A program made the translations under genes and the position numbers. 64,000 nt of DNA from Vicinamibacterales bacterium. GTDB taxonomy: Bacteria > Acidobacteriota > Vicinamibacteria > Vicinamibacterales > UBA8438. Under the pieces are notes generated by a model that worked only from the letters and a program-made list of their open reading frames with translations, was not told the DNA's origin and did no database searches. The stretch spans positions 1 to 64,000 of the forward strand of contig CATQHX010000025.1 of assembly GCA_958296065.1 (NCBI GenBank), given 5' to 3'. Positions 8,368 to 17,353 of this stretch are shown piece by piece (the stretch's first letter is position 1; every line of letters begins with the position of its first letter).

Positions 8368-9735
8368 TTACACCCCGGTCAACCGCGGCGCCGTCCCCAC
8401 CGGCCCGGCCAGGCGCGGCAGCGCCCCGGTGCTGTCGCCGATCCGGTCGATGTCCACGCCCAGCTTGTCCAGCAGCGAGACGTGCAGGTTCGCCAACGGC
8501 GTCCGCGCCGGGTAGACGAGGTGCCGGCCGCCCTTGAGCTGGCCCGCTCCGCCGCCGGCCAGCAGGATCGGCAGGTCGTAGGGCGAATGCCGGTTGCTGT
8601 CGCTCATGCCCGCGCCATACATGATCATCGCGTGGTCGAGCAGCGAGCCGTCGCCGTCGGGGGTTGCGGCCAGCTTCTCGAGGAACGACGAGAAGAGCGT
8701 CGTGTGGTACGTGTTGATCTTCGTCAGCTTCGCGAGCGACTCCGGCACGTTGCGGTGGTGCGAGAGCGGGTGGTGCGCGTCGGGCACCCCGATCTCGCGG
8801 TAGGTCCGGCCGCTCAGCTCATGCCCGGCCATGAACGTGCAGACGCGGGTGCGGTCGGTCTGCCAGGCCAGGAGCTGCAGGTCGTACATCAGCCCCGCAT
8901 GATCGGCCAGGGTCGCCGGGACGCCGCGCGGGCGCTCCAGCAGCGGCACCTCCTGCTCGCCCTGCGCCTCGGCGATCTCGATGCGCCGCTCCACGTCGCG
9001 CACGGCGTCGAGGTAGGCCCCCACCTTGACGCGGTCGCCCGCGCCGAGCTCCCGCTGCAGCCGCGCCACGTCCTCGCCGACCGAGTCAAGAATGCTGCGC
9101 TGCGCCTCGCGGCGGGCGCGCCGGGCGGCCGGATCGGTGCTGTCGTTGTCGCCGAACAGCCGCTCGAACACCGCGCGCGGATTGTGCTCCATCGGCAGCG
9201 GCGTCGAGCCGCTGGCCCACGAGATGGTGTACGAGAACGCGCAACTGAAGCCGCCGCTGTCGCACGAGCCGGCGAAGTTGGCGCCTTCGAGGCCGAGCTC
9301 CAGGGACGCCAGCGGGGTCTGCTTGCGCAACTCCTGCGCCGCGATCTGGTCCATCGAGATGGCGTCCGGAATCCACTTGCCCGGATGCTCGGCGGTCAGG
9401 AACTTGGTGGCGGCGCGCGAATGCGATCCGCCGGTAATCCCGGGCGGCGGCGTGCTGTTGAGCCCGGACAGCACGAGCAGACGGTCGCGGTACGGCGCGA
9501 GCGGCTGCAGGATGGGCGTCATCTCGAAACCGGCCCCCGTGGTCGCCGGCGTCCAGCTCTGCATGACCATGCCGTTCGGCACGTAGACGGAGCCGAAGCG
9601 GACCGCCGGCTTCGCGGCCGTCTTCCGCAGCGCGCTGAGGGCCGGCACCATCCCGTCGAGGAGCGGCAGGGCGACCGCCGCACCGACTCCGCGAAGCATC
9701 GTCCGGCGCGAGATCGCCTTCTTCGTGATCATCAT
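8368..9735 (-). CDS. DUF1552 secreted protein
   Basis: 455 residues. The N-terminus carries a twin-arginine-like signal (SRRTMLRGVGAAVALPLL) typical of DUF1552 proteins. This family of unknown function is found in Planctomycetes, Acidobacteria and Myxobacteria, nearly always beside DUF1587/DUF1592 cytochrome-type proteins. Family segments include SVYVPNGMVMQSWTP, GGSHSRAATKFLT, HHPLSHHRN and DHAMIMYGAGMSDSN. The start overlaps the upstream gene stop by 4 nt (ATGA), showing translational coupling. The enzymatic role is not known. Confidence 0.9.
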   Translation of the reverse strand: MMITKKAISRRTMLRGVGAAVALPLLDGMVPALSALRKTAAKPAVRFGSVYVPNGMVMQSWTPATTGAGFEMTPILQPLAPYRDRLLVLSGLNSTPPPGITGGSHSRAATKFLTAEHPGKWIPDAISMDQIAAQELRKQTPLASLELGLEGANFAGSCDSGGFSCAFSYTISWASGSTPLPMEHNPRAVFERLFGDNDSTDPAARRARREAQRSILDSVGEDVARLQRELGAGDRVKVGAYLDAVRDVERRIEIAEAQGEQEVPLLERPRGVPATLADHAGLMYDLQLLAWQTDRTRVCTFMAGHELSGRTYREIGVPDAHHPLSHHRNVPESLAKLTKINTYHTTLFSSFLEKLAATPDGDGSLLDHAMIMYGAGMSDSNRHSPYDLPILLAGGGAGQLKGGRHLVYPARTPLANLHVSLLDKLGVDIDRIGDSTGALPRLAGPVGTAPRLTGV

Positions 9736-12230
9736 GATTCCGCACTCCTCATCTGGAACGGCATGCTCTTGACGATGCCCAGAACGATCGACGACCAACG
9801 GTAGTCGTCCGCCTCGGCCTCGGAAACAATCCGCCGAATCACCGGTTGGTCGTAGTGCTCCATCGTGCGCCCGACGGCGTAGCCGAGCAGCTTCTCGGCG
9901 ATGGTCCGCACGATGCTGACGTCGTAGGCCAGGAGCGCCTCGCGGAACTCCGCGGGAGTCTCGACCCGCGTGCCGTCGGCGAGCGCACCCGCCGTGTCGA
10001 CCGGCGCTCCCGTTTCGTCGGTGGCGCGCCAGCGCCCGATGGCGTCGTAGTTCTCCAGCACGAAGCCGGGCGGGTCCATCACGCGGTGGCACGACGCGCA
10101 AGCCGGGTTGGCGCGGTGCTGCTCCATCAGGTCGCGCATCGACAGCACCTTGCGGCCGCCGTGGTTCTCCTCGAGGGCCGGCACGTCGGCCGGCGGCTCC
10201 GGCGGCGGCATGCCGAGCACGTTGTCGAGCACCCATTTGCCGCGCAGCACCGGAGAGGTCCGGTTGGGATAGGCGGTCAGCGTCAGCAGGCTGGCGTGGC
10301 CCAGCAGGCCCCCGCGCTGACCCGGATCGACGCTCACCCGCCGGAAGCGTTCGCCGTAGACGCCGGGAATGCCGTAGTGGCGGGCGAGCCGCTCGTTGGC
10401 GAACGTGTAGCCGGCGGTCAGCAGCTCCAGCAGGCCGCGGTCCTCGCGGAGCTGGCTCTCCAGGAACAGCGTCGTCTCCCGCTCCATGTCCGCCCGCAGG
10501 TTCTCGTCGAAGTCGAAGAAGATGTCGGCATCCGGCGCCACGCCCCTGATGCGGCGGAGCTGCAGCCACTGGCTCGCGAAGTTCTCGACGAGGGCGCTGG
10601 CGCGCCGGTCGGCCAGCATGCGGCGCACCTGCCGCTCCAGCTCGTCGGGCTCGCCGAGCCGGCCCTCCTCCGCCACCTGCAACAGCTCGTCGTCGGGAAT
10701 CCCGCTCCACAGGAAGAACGAGAGGCGCGAGGCGAGCTCCAGGTCGGTGAGGCGATAAGCGGATCCCGCCGGGATGTCGACCGGGTCGCGCTCCACGCGG
10801 AACAGGAACTCCGGGGCCACCAGCAGCCGCTCCAGCGCCTTCTGGATGCCCCCCTCGAAGCCCCGCTCGGCGTGGCCCGCCGCGTAGAAGCGCATCAGCG
10901 TGTCGACGTCGGCGCCGGTCACCGGCCGGCGATAGGCGCGGCGCGCCAGCGTCGCGAGGATCTGTCGCGCACACTCCTCCGCCTCCGCCTCCGCGCCGCC
11001 GGCGGGCCGGCACGTGAACAGCCTCCGGCGGCTCGGCGTGTCGCCGGGTCCGGTGGCGTCGTGCGGACCGGCGATCTCCACCCGATCGATCGCGGCGTTC
11101 CCGTGGTAGAAGCCGAGCCCGCTCAGGGAGAACCCGGACAGGCGGCGCTCGAGCACCCCGGTCGGCTCGGTGCGGGCATCGACGAACGACACGCCAAGGG
11201 TGTGCGGACCGGCCGGCGCCGGGAACCGCAGCACCAGATTGGCGTCCGCCTCGTTGGAGACGTAGTCTTCCCAAGCGGGGTCGCCGCGGATGGTCCCGAA
11301 GAAGCTGTAGGCCGACGGGTAGCCGTACTGGTCCGCATCGCCCACCGTGAAGCTGCCGACGAGCGCACCGTCGAGCCGAACCTCGATCGCATGGGACCGG
11401 CCCATCCCGACGATGTAGTCGTAGATCATCCGACGCAGCCGGACACGGATCTCGTACTCCCCATCCAGCGGGAAGTAGTGGTGGATGGCCATCCCGCCGC
11501 GCGAACCGAACGGCAGCGCCTCGCTCGCCCGGTCGTCCTGGTACTGCAGCCGCGGCGTGCTGTAGGTGGCGGCCACGTAACCGGGACCGATCGTCGGGTC
11601 GCCGACCGCGAGGCGGCTCACCCGGTTGGCCACGGCCAGATAGCGCTCGAACAGAGCGGGAGAGACCGAGAGGACCTCGCTGTTGGTATCGAAACCCTGC
11701 TGGTCGACGTCGTCGGCCGGAAACAGCAGCCAGCTCTCGTCGAGATCGAGATCGATCAGGCTCCGGACGGCGTTGATGTACTCCGCCGACGTCATCCGCC
11801 GCACCGCGGGTCGGCCCGGATACGGCTTGGCCGCCGCCGCGCGGTCGAGCTCCGTCTCCAGCCATGCCACGAAGCGATCGTGCGCCGCCCGGTCCGGGCG
11901 CGGGCGCCCCGAGGGCGGCATCATGCCGAGCCGCAGCTTGCGAACGACCGTCTCCCAGACCTCCGGGTGAGCGCCCACGTCGGCCAGGTCGAGCCCGTCG
12001 AAGGCGAAGGGAACGGTTCCCCGGTCGCTCATCCGCTCGTTGTGGCAGGTGACGCAGTAGCGGTCGAGCAGCGCCTGGTGGGCCGCGACCGGCGCGTTCG
12101 GCTCCTCAACCGCACCCTGAGCGGAAGCCGCCGCCTGGGCCGCACCGGAGCCTGCCGCCGGCTGGGCCGCACCAGAGCTTGCCACCGCCAGCGCGACCAA
12201 GGCAGTCGCCAGTATTCCCACGACTCTCAT
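9732..12230 (-). CDS. DUF1587/1592/1588/1585 secreted cytochrome-type protein
   Basis: 832 residues. A signal peptide (residues 1-22) and Ala-rich linker precede a heme-binding CVTCH motif (C59, C62, H63). DUF1587 follows (MTSAEYINAVRSLIDLDL near 145-165), then a beta-rich carbohydrate-binding-like part, DUF1592, DUF1588 and a C-terminal DUF1585. A second heme motif, CASCH, lies near residue 710 in NPACASCHRVMDPPGF. The family is called planctomycete-type cytochrome; redox activity on the cell surface or in the periplasm is inferred from the two CxxCH motifs. First gene of the operon with DUF1552 and the ankyrin protein. Confidence 0.9.
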   Translation of the reverse strand: MRVVGILATALVALAVASSGAAQPAAGSGAAQAAASAQGAVEEPNAPVAAHQALLDRYCVTCHNERMSDRGTVPFAFDGLDLADVGAHPEVWETVVRKLRLGMMPPSGRPRPDRAAHDRFVAWLETELDRAAAAKPYPGRPAVRRMTSAEYINAVRSLIDLDLDESWLLFPADDVDQQGFDTNSEVLSVSPALFERYLAVANRVSRLAVGDPTIGPGYVAATYSTPRLQYQDDRASEALPFGSRGGMAIHHYFPLDGEYEIRVRLRRMIYDYIVGMGRSHAIEVRLDGALVGSFTVGDADQYGYPSAYSFFGTIRGDPAWEDYVSNEADANLVLRFPAPAGPHTLGVSFVDARTEPTGVLERRLSGFSLSGLGFYHGNAAIDRVEIAGPHDATGPGDTPSRRRLFTCRPAGGAEAEAEECARQILATLARRAYRRPVTGADVDTLMRFYAAGHAERGFEGGIQKALERLLVAPEFLFRVERDPVDIPAGSAYRLTDLELASRLSFFLWSGIPDDELLQVAEEGRLGEPDELERQVRRMLADRRASALVENFASQWLQLRRIRGVAPDADIFFDFDENLRADMERETTLFLESQLREDRGLLELLTAGYTFANERLARHYGIPGVYGERFRRVSVDPGQRGGLLGHASLLTLTAYPNRTSPVLRGKWVLDNVLGMPPPEPPADVPALEENHGGRKVLSMRDLMEQHRANPACASCHRVMDPPGFVLENYDAIGRWRATDETGAPVDTAGALADGTRVETPAEFREALLAYDVSIVRTIAEKLLGYAVGRTMEHYDQPVIRRIVSEAEADDYRWSSIVLGIVKSMPFQMRSAES

Positions 12231-12283
12231 AACCCGTTCATTCTGGCGGGGCGGTTATGCGCTGTCAACGGTCTTTCGCCAGG

Positions 12284-12343
12284 AGTCCGTGTGAACGCCG
12301 CGTAGCACCGAGAGCGGTGAGGCGCCCGCGTGGCAAGGCGCGA
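12284..12343. repeat. Dispersed repeat family 2, short copy
   Basis: About 60 bp that match 61184-61244. In the core 43 bases (12301-12343) I count 39 identical by hand, sharing GAGGCGCCCGCGTGGCAAGG. It lies between the 3' end of the PH-domain gene and the 5' end of the cytochrome gene, and may be transcribed with either. Confidence 0.7.
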
Positions 12344-12348
12344 TGACG

Positions 12349-12900
12349 TTACCCCGGCGGGACCCTTCTGGACAGCAGCGCCACGAATGCATCCGGATCG
12401 TGCGGCGACATCACGATCACGTCATCCCCATCGGCCCGGTCCCGAAACCGCAGCACCACCGCGCGCGCGGAGTCGGTGACGAACGCTCGAAACGACCCGA
12501 GCCTCCGGTTCCGGAATCTCCCTGTGTACGAGAAGAACCCCCCATTTCCGCGCGTCCTCGAGGCTCCTCGAATTGCGTCGGGCGAGACCGTCGCGGATTG
12601 GAGTCCAGCCAGCGGGACGGTCGACGACCACCCCAGGCGGTGGACCAGGATGGTGTCAGTGGTCACCGTGTAGCCGCGGACCATGAACAGCGTTGCGGCA
12701 AGCAGCACTACGACCGGGATACAGACTGCGAGCCGCCGACACAACGCTTCCCCTCTCACTTTCCGCTCCGGATAGAGGATCCGGTTCAGCTCCGGCCCGA
12801 AGTACACGGCCGCGCTGGTCGCGAACAAGAGGAAGACGGCGATGATGGATGAGCCGACGAGCGATGAGCCCCACGGAGCGCCGAAAGTCATCGCATCCAT
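12349..12900 (-). CDS. Bacterial PH-domain membrane protein
   Basis: 183 residues. Two membrane segments (about 16-36 and 60-78) are followed by a C-terminal domain resembling the bacterial PH domain bPH_5: YTVTTDTILVHRLGW, then GFFSYTGRFRNRRLGSFRA, and the closing VIVMSPHDPDAFVALL, which is the best match. The function of the family is unknown. The gene lies 51 nt downstream of a DUF1648 gene on the same strand, a pairing seen for SdpI-like membrane proteins. Confidence 0.65.
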   Translation of the reverse strand: MDAMTFGAPWGSSLVGSSIIAVFLLFATSAAVYFGPELNRILYPERKVRGEALCRRLAVCIPVVVLLAATLFMVRGYTVTTDTILVHRLGWSSTVPLAGLQSATVSPDAIRGASRTRGNGGFFSYTGRFRNRRLGSFRAFVTDSARAVVLRFRDRADGDDVIVMSPHDPDAFVALLSRRVPPG

Positions 12901-12951
12901 CCGTCCATACTCTCCCGTTGAACGGCGTCGGCGCCCGGCAATCCAGCTGCT

Positions 12952-13563
12952 TCACCTCTCCAGGCGCGCACAGGCCACCTTCAGCGCAACGGCGCCGGCC
13001 GCAACCGCCGCCAGGGCCACGGGCGGACTGACGGTGATGCCGAGCAGGCTGCCTCCGATCATCCCCGTTCCGCACACCAGCAACGCCTTGCCGCCGAGGC
13101 GGTACGAGCGCACCCACGACGGTTCGGTCCGCGATTCCCGTTGCAGCCGCGAGGCAGCCAATCGATCGCGGATGATGGCAGGCATCGCGGCGCCGACAAT
13201 CGCCGCCACGATTCCGAGGCTCAGGCCCGTGCGCAGACCGAGCCCCCAATACGCTGCCAGCCGGCCGCAGGAGATGACGAGCGCGCCTGTTGCGAGCAGC
13301 GTCCTGGACCACCACAACACCGGCTCGATCTCCCGTCCCGTACCGTGGTGCCGCGTCGCCAGCAGGAATGCCGCGTACATCCCGGACGCAAACAGCGGCC
13401 AGAACAGCAGCACGGTGGACTTGGCGGCGTAGGAGTCGACCTGACCGCCGGTCCAGTGACTCGGCAATCGGTCGGGCAGGTACGGCGCGTTCACAGCGGC
13501 CAGGACGAACATCGACGCCAGCATGAGAAGCGACCAACGTTCGTTGCGGAGGAGAGTCCACAT
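12952..13563 (-). CDS. DUF1648 (SdpI-like) membrane protein
   Basis: 203 residues, with membrane segments near 11-27, 52-68, 88-105, 113-132 and 163-195. The N-terminal motif LPDRLPSHWTGGQVDSYAAK matches the DUF1648 signature (LPxHW followed by G-D-Y), which also forms the N-terminus of the SdpI immunity proteins of Gram-positives. It heads the two-gene unit with the PH-domain protein and is divergent from the rhomboid gene; 118 bases separate the two starts. Confidence 0.72.
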   Translation of the reverse strand: MWTLLRNERWSLLMLASMFVLAAVNAPYLPDRLPSHWTGGQVDSYAAKSTVLLFWPLFASGMYAAFLLATRHHGTGREIEPVLWWSRTLLATGALVISCGRLAAYWGLGLRTGLSLGIVAAIVGAAMPAIIRDRLAASRLQRESRTEPSWVRSYRLGGKALLVCGTGMIGGSLLGITVSPPVALAAVAAGAVALKVACARLER

Positions 13564-13681
13564 GATGATCTGCCCAACGCGACCAACTTCAGACGATGAC
13601 GGGAATCGTCTCGAAGAATATACAACTGCATTTGAGAACAGCTTCGGTTTCGATCATGATCGAGAGAGGGAACCACGATTC

Positions 13682-14242
13682 ATGATCGACCTGTCCGCCT
13701 GGAAGTCGCGTGCGGCAACGCTGTTCGGTTCGGTCGCCCTCGTCTGGGCCGTGTCCCTGTACGGCCTGTTCGTGGACGAGCGGCTCATCTACGCCTTGGC
13801 GCTCGTGCCGCGCAGCATCGAGGGCCTGCCCGGCATTCTGAGCACACCGCTGGTGCACGGCTCGTTCGCCCACCTCGTCGCGAACACCATCCCGCTGCTG
13901 ATTCTGGGCGGCATGGTGGTTGCCCGCGGGGTCGCCTACTACTTCGCGGTGACCCCGGCCATCGTCGTGCTCGGCGGCCTCGGGCTGTGGGTGTTCGGGA
14001 GAAACGCGGCGCACATCGGCGCCAGCGGCCTGATCTTCGGCTACTTCGGCCTGCTGGTCGCCCGCGGGTACTACGAGAGGAGCCTGAAATCCATCGCGGT
14101 CGCGATCGTGGTGGTCGTGGTCTATGGCGGCATGGTGGCCGGCGTCATCCCGCGGGGAGACCAGGTCTCGTGGGAGGCGCACCTGTTCGGGCTGCTCGCC
14201 GGCGGGCTGTGCGCCCGCGCGGCGCTCGGCAGGTCGCGTTGA
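13682..14242 (+). CDS. Rhomboid-family intramembrane serine protease
   Basis: 186 residues, six membrane segments. Rhomboids cut transmembrane substrates inside the membrane with a Ser-His dyad. The HGSFAHLVAN motif (residues about 60-69) supplies the conserved His and Asn, GASGLIFGYFG (about 113-123) carries the catalytic Ser in GxSG, and SWEAHLFGLLAGG near 162 carries the catalytic His. The length is that of the minimal rhomboid core. The frame is open upstream to an ATG at 13562; 13682 is chosen because the membrane core begins soon after and GAGAGGGAA lies upstream. The substrate is unknown. Confidence 0.85.
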   Translation: MIDLSAWKSRAATLFGSVALVWAVSLYGLFVDERLIYALALVPRSIEGLPGILSTPLVHGSFAHLVANTIPLLILGGMVVARGVAYYFAVTPAIVVLGGLGLWVFGRNAAHIGASGLIFGYFGLLVARGYYERSLKSIAVAIVVVVVYGGMVAGVIPRGDQVSWEAHLFGLLAGGLCARAALGRSR

Positions 14243-14366
14243 GGCACACCGAACCGGTCTACGGCTACGACTCGGGCAGCAGCCGAAACATCGCGAAGAC
14301 GGCGCCGAGGAGCGCGAACGTCCGCAGCGGCATCGCCGCATGCGAAGCGCGCTCAGCCTCTGACGC

Positions 14367-15437
14367 TCAGCCGTCCCTGACGGCCTGCCCGACAACCTCG
14401 AGCGCGCGCCCGAGCGCCTTTCGGCGCCAGAGTCGGCTGGCCGGACAAAAGCACTCGACCAGCCCCCGCCTCGCACGCCCATGCGCGGAAGCGCCGGGCA
14501 TGGAATGGTGGTGCGCCCGGTTCTCGGCCCGCAGGGCGGCCAGCACGCGCAGGGGCCCGTACGTGCCGAACTCCAGGCAGGCGAAGCGGTAGGCGCTCCG
14601 CGCCGCGTGGCGCGCGAGCCACGCACCCATCACGCCGCGGGCGGCGTAGGGCGTGTCGCCGCCGACCGCCACGACGCGTTCGGGATCGAACCGCGAGCGG
14701 TACCAGCCCAGATCGTGCGCGTGCGGCGGCTCGATCAGGAGCCGGTAGTCCGCGTACAGGCCGAGCCCCGTATGCAGGTCCAGATGCACCACCTGTTCGG
14801 CCCCTCGGGTCCATTCCCAGAATCCCTCCTGGACCAGACGGGTGGATGCGGCTGCCTCGCGCCCCCCGAAGAACAGCCCCCGCGGATGCTCGTACTGCCC
14901 CGTCGCAACAGCGTCCTGAAGCACGGACAGGCCGTGACGACGAACGGCCCAGACCGCCCGCAGACGGAAAGCGTCCAGCCGCGACGGCGGTGTCGGCGGA
15001 TTCAGCAGATCGTGTACACGATAGTAGTGCTCGGGCACGCCGCCGTAGGACTCGCCGTCATCGAGGAAGTTCCGGTTCAGGTCGACGTTGTGCTCGTTGG
15101 CCCGTCGCTGCCAGGCGAAGCCGAACGGGTTGACGGCATGCAGCAGCACGACGAGCGTGCCGCCGGGTATCGAGGACGCTCCCTCCCGCAAGCGGCGGAG
15201 CCAGCCGAGCTGGACGGCGGAGCCGAAGTAGCCCTCGACGCCGTGGAGTCCCGAAGAGACCACGATGGCGCGCCGGGGATTCCGGGCGCCAACCAGCGCG
15301 ACATCGACGGCCAACTCGCACCCGTCCGGCCCGTGGCCAGCCAGCGTGTGGCCCTGGAGCACTCCCGCCGCCGCGCGAGCGGCCTCGCGGAAGCGCTCCC
15401 GGGCGGCTGCGTAGCTCCGCGAGAACGGATCGAACAC
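14367..15437 (-). CDS. DUF2817 M14-like metallopeptidase
   Basis: 356 residues. DUF2817 proteins resemble zinc carboxypeptidases of the M14 group. The zinc site appears as SSGLHGVEGYFG near residue 65 (His and Glu) and the second His in VVHLDLHTGLG near 215. The segment AVNPFGFAWQRRANEHNVDL, which holds the substrate-binding Asn-Arg type motif, is also typical. There is no signal peptide, so a cytoplasmic enzyme is likely. The start is 12 nt after the stop of the PQQ dehydrogenase gene, so it is the second gene of that operon. The peptide substrate is unknown. Confidence 0.82.
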   Translation of the reverse strand: MFDPFSRSYAAARERFREAARAAAGVLQGHTLAGHGPDGCELAVDVALVGARNPRRAIVVSSGLHGVEGYFGSAVQLGWLRRLREGASSIPGGTLVVLLHAVNPFGFAWQRRANEHNVDLNRNFLDDGESYGGVPEHYYRVHDLLNPPTPPSRLDAFRLRAVWAVRRHGLSVLQDAVATGQYEHPRGLFFGGREAAASTRLVQEGFWEWTRGAEQVVHLDLHTGLGLYADYRLLIEPPHAHDLGWYRSRFDPERVVAVGGDTPYAARGVMGAWLARHAARSAYRFACLEFGTYGPLRVLAALRAENRAHHHSMPGASAHGRARRGLVECFCPASRLWRRKALGRALEVVGQAVRDG

Positions 15438-15449
15438 GGAGGAAGCCGG

Positions 15450-17120
15450 CTACTCCGGCATGAGCGCGAACGTCCAGATGGACCCGCCGGCGGGCACCTG
15501 GCCGCGCGCGTAGCGGTTGGCGAGCCCGCCCCCGAGCCCGGATGCCACCGTCACCTGCTGCCGCCCGTTCAACGTATAGGTGATCGCCGTCGCATTGACG
15601 CTGGATCCGGTCTGGAACTCCCAGAGCGTCTCGCCCGTCTCCTCGTCGAGGGCGACGAACTCGCCGGTGATCTTCCCGGTGAACAGCAGCCCGCCGCCGG
15701 TCGCCAGCACGCCGGCCGAGCTGGGGAAGTCGTGCATCGGGATCTCCCACTTCTTCTCGCCGGTCAGCGGGTCGATGGCCACGATGTGCCCGAGCAGATC
15801 GCCCGGCTCGACCGGCGGAAAGCGGTTGGTGACCCCGGTCGAGCTCGCCCCGAGGACGAACTCCTGCGGCTCCGGAAGAAGCCGCTGGATGCGCGGCACG
15901 TGCCACGTGGTCGAATAGATAAGCCCCGTGTTCGGGTTGAAGGCGATGGGCACGGCGTTGGTGCCGCGCGACGGCCAGATGTAGACCTGCTCGCCGGCGA
16001 GGAAGTCGCGGTAGATGTCGGTCAGCACGGGCCGGCCGGTCTCCATGTCGATGTGCGTGGCCCAGTTGACGTAGACATAGGGGTGCGCGGCGATCAACGA
16101 GCAGTCGGTGCGATCGAGCGTGTACAGGAACCCGTTCTTGTTGGCCTGGATCATCACCTTCCGCATCTCGCCGTCGACCTCCAGCTCCGCCAGCACGTTC
16201 TCGTCGATGCCGTCCACGTCGTAGACGTCGTTGGGCGTGTACTGGTAGTAGCAGTGGATCTCGCCGGTCTTCGGGCGGATGGCGAGCACGGTCGAGGCGT
16301 ACAGGCTGTCCAGCGCGCCGCGCGGGGCAGGATCGTACGGCTCCGCGTTGCCGGTCCCCCAGTAGACGAGGTCGAGCTCGGGATCGTACGAACCGGAGCG
16401 CCATGTCGGCGCGCCGCCGTACATCCAGGCGTCGGTGCCGGCCGGCCAGGTCTCGTGGCCGGGCTCGCCGGGCCCGGGGATCGTGTAGCGGCGCCACAGC
16501 TTCTCGCCGGTGGCCGGATCCCAGCCGTCGAGGAAGCCGCGAGTGGTGGACTCGCCGCCGGACATCCCGGAGATCAGCACGCCGTTGGCGACGATCGGGG
16601 CCCCGGTGGCGTAGTACCCCTCAGACGCATCGGCGAACTTCTGGTTCCACAGCTCCTCGCCGGTCTCCATGTCGAGCGCGAGGACGTGGTTGTCGACGGT
16701 CACCCGGAAGAGCCGGCCGTCGTAGATTACGGGCCCGCCGCGGTTGAAGCTGCTGCGCCGCCGCGATCCCTCTTCCAGGACGACCGGCGTGCGCCAGATC
16801 TGGCGGCCCGTTTCCAGGTCGATGGCGAAGGTCCAGCTCCCGTTGATGGCGTAGAGCACGCCGTCGTAGATGGCGGGCGCGGCCAGCTCGCCCGACTGGT
16901 TCATCAGGCTCGTGCTCCAGATGGGCACCAACCGGTGGATGTTGGACTTGTCGATCTGCTCCAGCGGACTGTAGCTCTTGCGGTCGTACCCCATGCTGTG
17001 GACGAGCACGTCCTCCGGGGTCCGTGGGTCGTCGATCAGCTCTTCGTCGGTCTGGGCCGACGCCGGGCTCGACCCCAATCCCAGAAGCACCGCGAGGAGA
17101 GCAGCCGTCTTCTTCATCAT
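15450..17120 (-). CDS. PQQ-dependent alcohol dehydrogenase, lanthanide-type signature
   Basis: 556 residues, signal peptide 1-22 (cleavage near SPASAQ). Eight-bladed quinoprotein of the methanol/ethanol dehydrogenase family; it oxidises alcohols in the periplasm. Metal and PQQ site residues by motif: E190 (SGGES), N258 (YWGTGN), catalytic D301, and D303 in YDVDG, the extra Asp that marks XoxF/ExaF/PedH lanthanide enzymes (Ca enzymes have Ala, Ser or similar there). The vicinal Cys-Cys pair expected just before FNRG (125-128) is missing; the stretch reads SRRRSSFNRG. There is no C-terminal cytochrome domain. GGAGG precedes the ATG. DUF2817 follows; PQQ synthesis genes lie at 31337-34480. Confidence 0.9.
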   Translation of the reverse strand: MMKKTAALLAVLLGLGSSPASAQTDEELIDDPRTPEDVLVHSMGYDRKSYSPLEQIDKSNIHRLVPIWSTSLMNQSGELAAPAIYDGVLYAINGSWTFAIDLETGRQIWRTPVVLEEGSRRRSSFNRGGPVIYDGRLFRVTVDNHVLALDMETGEELWNQKFADASEGYYATGAPIVANGVLISGMSGGESTTRGFLDGWDPATGEKLWRRYTIPGPGEPGHETWPAGTDAWMYGGAPTWRSGSYDPELDLVYWGTGNAEPYDPAPRGALDSLYASTVLAIRPKTGEIHCYYQYTPNDVYDVDGIDENVLAELEVDGEMRKVMIQANKNGFLYTLDRTDCSLIAAHPYVYVNWATHIDMETGRPVLTDIYRDFLAGEQVYIWPSRGTNAVPIAFNPNTGLIYSTTWHVPRIQRLLPEPQEFVLGASSTGVTNRFPPVEPGDLLGHIVAIDPLTGEKKWEIPMHDFPSSAGVLATGGGLLFTGKITGEFVALDEETGETLWEFQTGSSVNATAITYTLNGRQQVTVASGLGGGLANRYARGQVPAGGSIWTFALMPE

Positions 17121-17217
17121 CAGCCTCCAATGGTCCGCGTCCGGCCGCGAACCGGCGCAACGGGGAACTTCCCATCCGCTGGAACAGCGGCTGGGGGCCA
17201 TCATACGGGGTCGCCGC

Positions 17218-17328
17218 CAGCGCCGCCAAACCCGTCTCGAGGCTCCGTGTTCGGCCCCAGCCCCCACCGCCCCAGGAGCATACGCCGCAGAACTCACTTC
17301 GTGGCGTTCTGCGGCGTATGCTCCTGGG
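17218..17328 (-). repeat. Dispersed repeat family 1, copy with perfect 23-bp hairpin
   Basis: Read on the minus strand this matches the copy at 44541-44645: hairpin, G-rich run, then GGGCCGAA and GAGCC with a second stem. The first hairpin is a perfect 23-bp dyad, 17271-17293 against 17306-17328, with a 12-nt loop. It lies between the methyltransferase stop and the PQQ dehydrogenase start, both on the minus strand, so it could act as a terminator or processing site. Confidence 0.75.
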
Positions 17329-17353
17329 CGGTCCAGAGGCCGTCGGTACCGGA

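Noticed and set aside
14265..14333. 22-codon minus-strand ORF coding a hydrophobic peptide (MPLRTFALL...)
   Set aside because: No ribosome site or promoter, no known family, and it lies in the gap between two 3' ends; too short to support.
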